A DNA stretch of 64,000 bases from assembly GCF_013085465.1 (NCBI RefSeq), contig NZ_CP049838.1, positions 9,238,001-9,302,000 of the forward strand, read 5' to 3'. Under the pieces are notes generated by a model that made no database searches, was not told the DNA's origin, and saw only the letters and a program-made list of their open reading frames with translations. Source of the DNA: Streptomyces asoensis. GTDB lineage: Bacteria; Actinomycetota; Actinomycetes; Streptomycetales; Streptomycetaceae. Positions 59,387-64,000 of the stretch are shown one piece after another. Positions within the stretch are counted from its first letter, which is position 1, and each line of letters begins with the position of its first letter. The position numbers and the translations under genes were made by a program.

Positions 59387-61432
59387 TCAGCCGCCGGGCC
59401 GGCGCAGTACGGCGACCTCCCGCGGCCCGAGGACGAGGGCGCCCTCCGTGCCGCCGGTGCCGACCAGCACCTCTCCGTCCAGCCCGGTCACCGGTACCGT
59501 GTCGTCGGTCCGGTTGACCAGGAACAGGAACCGTCCCTCGGCGCCGCGCCGGACGGTCAGCTCGACCGACCCCCGGACGTCCGCCGGGAGTTCACTGCCG
59601 ACCCCGGCCGGCTCCAGCAGCCGGGGCAGCAGCGAGGTGAGCCCGTCGACGCCGAGCCGGGTGGAGACGTAGGAGGCCGAACCGCCGCCGGTCGGGCGCC
59701 GGGTGACGGCGGGGCGTCCGGCGTGCACACCGGTGCGGTAGTGCGCCAGCACCTCGGTGTCGCCGTCGGTGACGGTGATCCGGTCGGTCCACACGCTGCC
59801 CGAGGTGGCGTCGTCCAGTTCCACGGACTCCCCGGCGAGCAGCGGACCGAACTCCTCGATACGGATACCGAGCAGGTCGCGCAGGGCGCCCGGGTATCCG
59901 CCGAGCCAGACGTGGTCGTTCTCGTCGACGACCCCGGAGAAGTACGTGGTGACGAGGTGGCCGCCCTGTTCGGCGTAGCGCGTGAGGTCCTTGGCCAGTT
60001 CGGCCGGCACCATGTGCAGCACGGGCGCGATCAGCACCTGGTGCCGGGAGAGGTCGGCGCGGGTGGTGACGAGGTCGGCGCGGACGCCGAGGTCGAGCAG
60101 CGCCGAGTACCAGTCGAGCGCCTCCTGCCGGTAGTCCAGCAGGGTGGTGGGGTGGGAGTCCTGCTCACTGGCCCACCACGACTCCCAGTCGTAGAGGATG
60201 CCGACGGCCGCCGACTCCCGCTCCGAACCCGCCACCGGGGCAAGGGCCTTGAGCGTGGCGCCGAGGTCGGCCACCGCGCGGAACAGGTCGCTGTCGGCCC
60301 CGGCGTGCGGGACCATCGCCGAGTGGTACTTCTCGGCGCCGGCCGCCGACTGCCGCCACTGGAAGAAGCACACCGCGTCCGCGCCGTGCGCCACGTGCAG
60401 CAGCGAGTCACGGGCCAGGTCGCCGGGCCGCTTCGCCACGTTGACGGGCTGCCAGTTGACGGCGCTGGTGGAGTGCTCCATCAGGAACCAGGGCCGGCCG
60501 GCCGCGATGCCGCTGGTGAGGTTCGCGGAGAAGGACAGCTCGTCGCGGTCCTGCGGGCCGGGGTGGACGTAGTGGTCGTTGGAGACGAAGTCGATCTCGC
60601 TCGCCCAGTCCGGGTAGTTCATGCCCTTGGTGTTGCCCATCACCATGAAGTTCGTGGTGACCGGGACGTCGGGCGTGATCTCCTTCAGGATCTCCCGCTC
60701 GGCGATCAGGTGGTCCTTCAGGGCGTCCGAGGAGAACCGCTTGAAGTCCAGCTGCTGGGTCGGGTTGGGGTGCGAGGCGGCCAGCCGGGGCGGCAGGATC
60801 TGCTCCCAGTCGCTGTAGCGCTGCGACCAGAAAGCGGTGCCCCAGGCGTGGTTGAGGGCGTCGAGCGACCCGTAGCGGGCACGCAGCCAGACCCGGAAGG
60901 CGCGGGCCGCGTCGTCCGAGTAGTCGTAGATGTTGTGGCAGCCCAGCTCGTTGGAGACGTGCCAGGCGACGAGCGCCGGGTGGTCCCGGTAGCGGTCGGC
61001 GATCTTCCGGACCAGGCGCAGGGCGTACTCACGGAAGACGGCAGAGGTGGGCCGCCAGTGCTGGCGGGCGCCCGGCCAGAGCGTCTCGCCGTTCGCCGTG
61101 ACCGGCAGGATCTCCGGGTGGGCGGTGGTGAGCCAGGGCGGCGGGGAGGCGGTGGCGGTGGCCAGGTCGACGCCGATCCCGCCTGCGTGCAGCAGGTCCA
61201 TGACCTCGTCGAGCCAGCCGAAGTCCCAGGTGTCCGGACCCGGCTGGATCCGGGCCCAGGAGAAGATCCCCACGGAGACGACGGTGACGCCGGCCTCCCG
61301 CATAAGCCGCACGTCCTCCTCCCACACGTCCCGGGGCCACTGCTCGGGGTTGTAGTCGGCGCCGTACGCCAGACGCGGAGCGGGGTCACCGTCCGCCCCG
61401 CGCAGCATGCGGGACTGGAGGGTGGAGATCAT
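59387..61432 (-). CDS. GH42 beta-galactosidase
   Basis: This 681-residue cytoplasmic enzyme has no signal peptide. The GH42 barrel occupies about 20-390: YGADYNPEQWP near the start, acid/base Glu162 in HVSNELGCH, and a nucleophile Glu near 320 in FLMEHS. A trimerisation domain (about 400-600) and a C-terminal beta domain follow. It should hydrolyse galactose oligomers imported by the ABC system encoded upstream. The ATG at 61432 follows GGAAGGACC. Confidence 0.93.
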   Translation of the reverse strand: MISTLQSRMLRGADGDPAPRLAYGADYNPEQWPRDVWEEDVRLMREAGVTVVSVGIFSWARIQPGPDTWDFGWLDEVMDLLHAGGIGVDLATATASPPPWLTTAHPEILPVTANGETLWPGARQHWRPTSAVFREYALRLVRKIADRYRDHPALVAWHVSNELGCHNIYDYSDDAARAFRVWLRARYGSLDALNHAWGTAFWSQRYSDWEQILPPRLAASHPNPTQQLDFKRFSSDALKDHLIAEREILKEITPDVPVTTNFMVMGNTKGMNYPDWASEIDFVSNDHYVHPGPQDRDELSFSANLTSGIAAGRPWFLMEHSTSAVNWQPVNVAKRPGDLARDSLLHVAHGADAVCFFQWRQSAAGAEKYHSAMVPHAGADSDLFRAVADLGATLKALAPVAGSERESAAVGILYDWESWWASEQDSHPTTLLDYRQEALDWYSALLDLGVRADLVTTRADLSRHQVLIAPVLHMVPAELAKDLTRYAEQGGHLVTTYFSGVVDENDHVWLGGYPGALRDLLGIRIEEFGPLLAGESVELDDATSGSVWTDRITVTDGDTEVLAHYRTGVHAGRPAVTRRPTGGGSASYVSTRLGVDGLTSLLPRLLEPAGVGSELPADVRGSVELTVRRGAEGRFLFLVNRTDDTVPVTGLDGEVLVGTGGTEGALVLGPREVAVLRRPGG

Positions 61433-61459
61433 GGCGGTCCTTCCGAAGGTGGTGCACGG

Positions 61460-61489
61460 GGGCGGCGCGGCCCGGGTGCCGCGCCGCCC
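61460..61489 (-). terminator. Intra-operon hairpin between binding protein and GH42
   Basis: Perfect 12-bp stem GGGCGGCGCGGC / GCCGCGCCGCCC with a 6-base loop, 28 bases upstream of the GH42 start. It probably limits read-through or protects the upstream mRNA, raising binding-protein level. Confidence 0.65.
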
Positions 61490-61552
61490 GGCGTTTTGTG
61501 CTTCTCGACTGCCTGTCGAGTGCGTGTCGAATGTCTGCCGACTGCCGGCGGA

Positions 61553-62890
61553 CTACTTCTCGACGGTGAAGCCCTGCTCCTCGCCGTACTTGATCGAGGC
61601 GTCCTGCCAGGCCTTCAGACCGTCCGCCAGCTTGGTGCCGGAGACGTAGGCCTTGCCGACGGTGTCGTTGAAGATCGAGTTGGCGTACGGCTGGAACGGG
61701 AGGTACGACCAGTCGCTCGCCACGTTCGCTGCGGACTCGGCGAAGATCTTGTTCGCTTCCTGGCCGCCGAAGTAGTCGAACTTCTTGCTCTGGAACGCGG
61801 CCGACTCCAGCTCCGCCTTGGTGGCGGGGAAGGCACCCTCGCTGACCCGGGAGGCGACACCGGCACCGGCGTTGGCGTACTCGGTGAAGGCGTAGGCGAG
61901 TTCCTTGTTCTTGGCCAGCGCCGGGACGGCCAGCGAGCTGCCGCCGTTCTCCGCGCTCGCCTTGTCGCCCGCGGTCCAGGCCGGCATCGCCGCCGCGCGC
62001 CACTGGCCCTTGGCGTTCGGGACGCCGGTGGTGAAGTTGGCGGGCATCCAGGCACCGGTGGCCAGGGTGGCGATGGTGCCGTCGCCCAGGCCCTTGTACC
62101 AGTCGTCGGTCCAGCCGTTGACCGGGGCGAGCAGCTTCTCGTCGATCAGCTTCTGCCAGACCGTCTCGAACTTCTTGGCGCCCGCGTCGTCGAAGTTGAT
62201 GGCGACCTTGGTGCCGTCGACCTTGTAGGGGCGCGAACCGGCCTGCCACAGCAGGGAGGTGGTGAAGCCAGGGTCACCGAGGTCGTTGGCTATGTAGGCC
62301 TTCGGGTCGGCCTTGTGGAGCTTGCGGGCCGCGTCCAGGTACTCGTCCCAGGTGGTCGGGACGGCGATCTTGTACTTGTCGAAGACCGTCTTGTTGTAGA
62401 ACAGCGCCATCGGGCCCGAGTCCATCGGCAGGCCGTAGACCTTGTCGCCGTCGCTGACCGCGTTCCACGGGCCGGGCGTGTACTTGGAGGCGAGCTTGTC
62501 GGCGCCGTAGGGGGCCAGGTCGGTCAGGCCCTTGGTCAGGGAGTACTGGCCGAGCGCGAAGTACTCGACCTGGGCGACGTCCGGGACGCCCTTGCCGGCC
62601 GAGATCGCGTTGGACAGCGCGGTGTAGTGCTTGTCGCCGGAGCGCTCACCGACCAGGTTGATCTTGACCTTCGGGTACTTCTTCTGGAAGTCGGCGGCCA
62701 CGGTCTTCAGGGTGGGCTCCCAGGCCCAGACCGTGATGTCGCCGCCCTTGTCCAGGGCAGCCTGGATGTCGCCGGCGGAGACGGCCTTCGTGTCGGAGTC
62801 GTCGTCCGAGCCGCCGCAGGCGGTGACGCCCAGGGCGAGGGTGGAGACGAGGGCGATGCCGCGCAGGATGCGGCTCGTTGTTCTGCGCAT
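61553..62890 (-). CDS. Sugar ABC transporter substrate-binding lipoprotein
   Basis: This 445-residue family 1 binding protein has a lipoprotein signal with lipobox ending LGVTAC, followed by GGSDDDSD. The mature region shows GDITVWAWEPTL, VPDVAQVEYFALGQYS, GKVYGLPMD-like sequence (here DKVYGLPMDSGPMALFYN) and WTDDWYKGLGDG. It captures an oligosaccharide, probably galactose-based judging by the GH42 and GH30 neighbours. The ATG at 62890 is preceded by a GGAAGC site. Confidence 0.92.
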   Translation of the reverse strand: MRRTTSRILRGIALVSTLALGVTACGGSDDDSDTKAVSAGDIQAALDKGGDITVWAWEPTLKTVAADFQKKYPKVKINLVGERSGDKHYTALSNAISAGKGVPDVAQVEYFALGQYSLTKGLTDLAPYGADKLASKYTPGPWNAVSDGDKVYGLPMDSGPMALFYNKTVFDKYKIAVPTTWDEYLDAARKLHKADPKAYIANDLGDPGFTTSLLWQAGSRPYKVDGTKVAINFDDAGAKKFETVWQKLIDEKLLAPVNGWTDDWYKGLGDGTIATLATGAWMPANFTTGVPNAKGQWRAAAMPAWTAGDKASAENGGSSLAVPALAKNKELAYAFTEYANAGAGVASRVSEGAFPATKAELESAAFQSKKFDYFGGQEANKIFAESAANVASDWSYLPFQPYANSIFNDTVGKAYVSGTKLADGLKAWQDASIKYGEEQGFTVEK

Positions 62891-62982
62891 GGGGCTGCTT
62901 CCACTTCTTCGTGGGTGGGACAGGTGAGGGTGGGGGTGGTGCCGGTGGTGCTCAAATGTGGGGCTTGGGGGCGCTGCCCAGG

Positions 62983-63906
62983 TCACTCCTTGACACTTCC
63001 GGCGGCGAGGCCGGACTGCCAGTACTTCTGGAGGAACAGGAAGGCGGCGATCAGCGGGAGGATGGTGAGCAGGGACCCCGTGATCACCAGGTTGAAGATC
63101 ACGTCGCCACCGATGGTCTGTGCCTGGGAGCTCCAGGCGCTCAGACCCAGCGTCAGCGGGTACCAGTCCGGGTCCTTCAGCATGATCAGCGGGAGGAAGT
63201 AGTTGTTCCAGGTGGCGACCGTGGTGAACAGCAGCACGGTCACGATTCCGGGGGCCAGCAGCGGCAGCGCGACCTGGAAGAAGGTCCGCACCTCGCTCGC
63301 CCCGTCCATCCGGGCCGCCTCCAGCAGCTCGGTCGGGATCGCCTCCGCGGCGAACACCCACATCAGATAGAGGCCGAACGGCGACACGAGCGACGGGATG
63401 ATCACCGCCCACGGGGTGTCGGTCAGCCCCATCTTGCTGAACATCAGGAAGGTCGGCACGGCGAGCGCCGTAGCCGGCACGGCCACCGCGCCGATCACCA
63501 CGGCGAAGATCGCACGCTTGCCGGGGAACTGGAACTTCGCCAGTGCGTACCCGCCCAGCACGGCCAACAGTGTCGCGCCGCCCGCACCGAGCACCACGTA
63601 CAGCAGGGTGTTCAGCAACCAGCGGCCGAAGATGCCGTCGTGGTAGGTGAAGGTGGTCCGGATGTTGTCCCACAGGGCGAAGTCGTGGGCGAACCACAGG
63701 CCGTTGGAGTCGGCCAGGCCCGACTGGGTCTTCGTGGCGTTGATGACCAGCCAGATCAGCGGCACCACGGTGTAGACGGCCATCAGGGCCATCAGCACCG
63801 TCAACAGCACATTGCGCTTCGGCTTGCCCGGGGTGTGCTTCTTACGGGGGGTTCGTAGCCTCGGGGCGGTGTTCTTCACGGGGGAGGCGGTGACAGAGGT
63901 GCTCAT
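62983..63906 (-). CDS. Carbohydrate ABC transporter permease (MalG type)
   Basis: This 307-residue protein has a basic cytoplasmic N-terminus, six membrane helices from about residue 33 and the EAA motif ELLEAARMDGAS. It ends in GSVKE, typical of this family's C-terminus. It partners with the permease truncated by the window edge, whose stop is 4 bases before this ATG. The ribosome site AAGGGAG lies inside that upstream gene. The ATPase is not in view and is probably the shared MsiK. Confidence 0.93.
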   Translation of the reverse strand: MSTSVTASPVKNTAPRLRTPRKKHTPGKPKRNVLLTVLMALMAVYTVVPLIWLVINATKTQSGLADSNGLWFAHDFALWDNIRTTFTYHDGIFGRWLLNTLLYVVLGAGGATLLAVLGGYALAKFQFPGKRAIFAVVIGAVAVPATALAVPTFLMFSKMGLTDTPWAVIIPSLVSPFGLYLMWVFAAEAIPTELLEAARMDGASEVRTFFQVALPLLAPGIVTVLLFTTVATWNNYFLPLIMLKDPDWYPLTLGLSAWSSQAQTIGGDVIFNLVITGSLLTILPLIAAFLFLQKYWQSGLAAGSVKE

Positions 63907-63910
63907 CGGG

Positions 63911-64000
63911 TCACGCTCCCTTGCGCATGCCGCGCAGCTGGACGGCGTAGGCGACGATCATCGTGATGACGCCCATGATGATGGCCACCGTCGCGGAGTA
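63911..64000 (-). CDS. Partial sugar ABC permease (C-terminal 29 residues)
   Basis: The minus strand reads into the window edge with YSATVAIIMGVITMIVAYAVQL followed by RGMRKGA and TGA, a membrane helix plus short basic tail typical of the C-terminus of MalF-type permeases. It is the upstream partner of the permease that follows after 4 bases. The rest lies outside the window. Confidence 0.8.
   Translation of the reverse strand, partial: YSATVAIIMGVITMIVAYAVQLRGMRKGA

Noticed and set aside
59069..63202. A 1,377-codon open frame on the plus strand
   Set aside because: Antisense to GH30, GH42 and binding-protein genes whose products are clearly recognised; no ribosome site or domain.

Overview
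The window is chromosomal DNA of a Streptomyces or very close relative. Base composition is very GC-rich with GC-saturated third codon positions, GTG and TTG starts are common, genes carry GGAGG-type ribosome sites, many operons are joined by ATGA or GTGA overlaps, and Tat and lipoprotein export signals are frequent. No rRNA, tRNA, IS element or CRISPR array was seen.

Layout. (1) 1-900: an operator-like palindrome and a decayed AfsR-like regulator. (2) 899-6007, minus strand: a DeoR-controlled sugar-alcohol uptake operon (regulator, binding lipoprotein, two permeases, zinc dehydrogenase). (3) 6541-9977, minus: an apparent extracytoplasmic redox operon made of a 46-residue membrane peptide, a ferric-reductase-like flavocytochrome, a Tat-lipoprotein flavodoxin and a Tat-exported aldo/keto reductase. 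(4) 10162-15545: a small secreted protein, a flavin reductase, a nine-residue-repeat membrane protein, an AraC regulator and an XRE-NTPase-TPR STAND regulator. (5) 15811-23100, plus: a tightly coupled operon of SWIM zinc finger, vWA, MoxR AAA+ ATPase and DUF5682 proteins, followed by a convergent, frameshifted repeat-protein gene. (6) 24757-33959: a 1,728-residue secreted protein with two GH43 domains, a GT39-like membrane glycosyltransferase and an OmpR-type two-component system. (7) 34038-43232: a PucR regulator, a Tat-exported FAD dehydrogenase, pyruvate carboxylase, an STM4015-type repeat protein and an M23 peptidase. (8) 43266-51774: a trypsin-alpha/beta-hydrolase fusion coupled to an animal-type haem peroxidase, an M8-like metalloprotease, a GNAT, an orphan molybdopterin-dehydrogenase FAD subunit, and a DUF6745 pair. 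(9) 51964-57228, plus: the complete five-gene STM4015-4014-4013-4012-4011 cluster (repeat protein, ATP-grasp, phosphatase/sulfatase fold, two radical SAM enzymes). (10) 57235-64000, minus: GH30, GH42 and an ABC importer, probably for galactan side chains.

The most interesting result is regulatory. Four promoters match the actinobacterial RecA-independent, PafBC-dependent DNA-damage consensus (tTGTCRgtg, 8 bases, TAnnnT). They lie before the SWIM/vWA/MoxR/DUF5682 operon (15701-15723, perfect match), before the stand-alone STM4015 paralogue (41752-41774, minus), and in both directions between the DUF6745 pair and the STM4011-4015 cluster (51824-51846 minus, perfect; 51891-51913 plus, one mismatch). 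This suggests that these uncharacterised systems form a DNA-damage-induced stress or conflict regulon. The motif matches are read directly from the sequence. Induction by damage and the regulon idea are inference.
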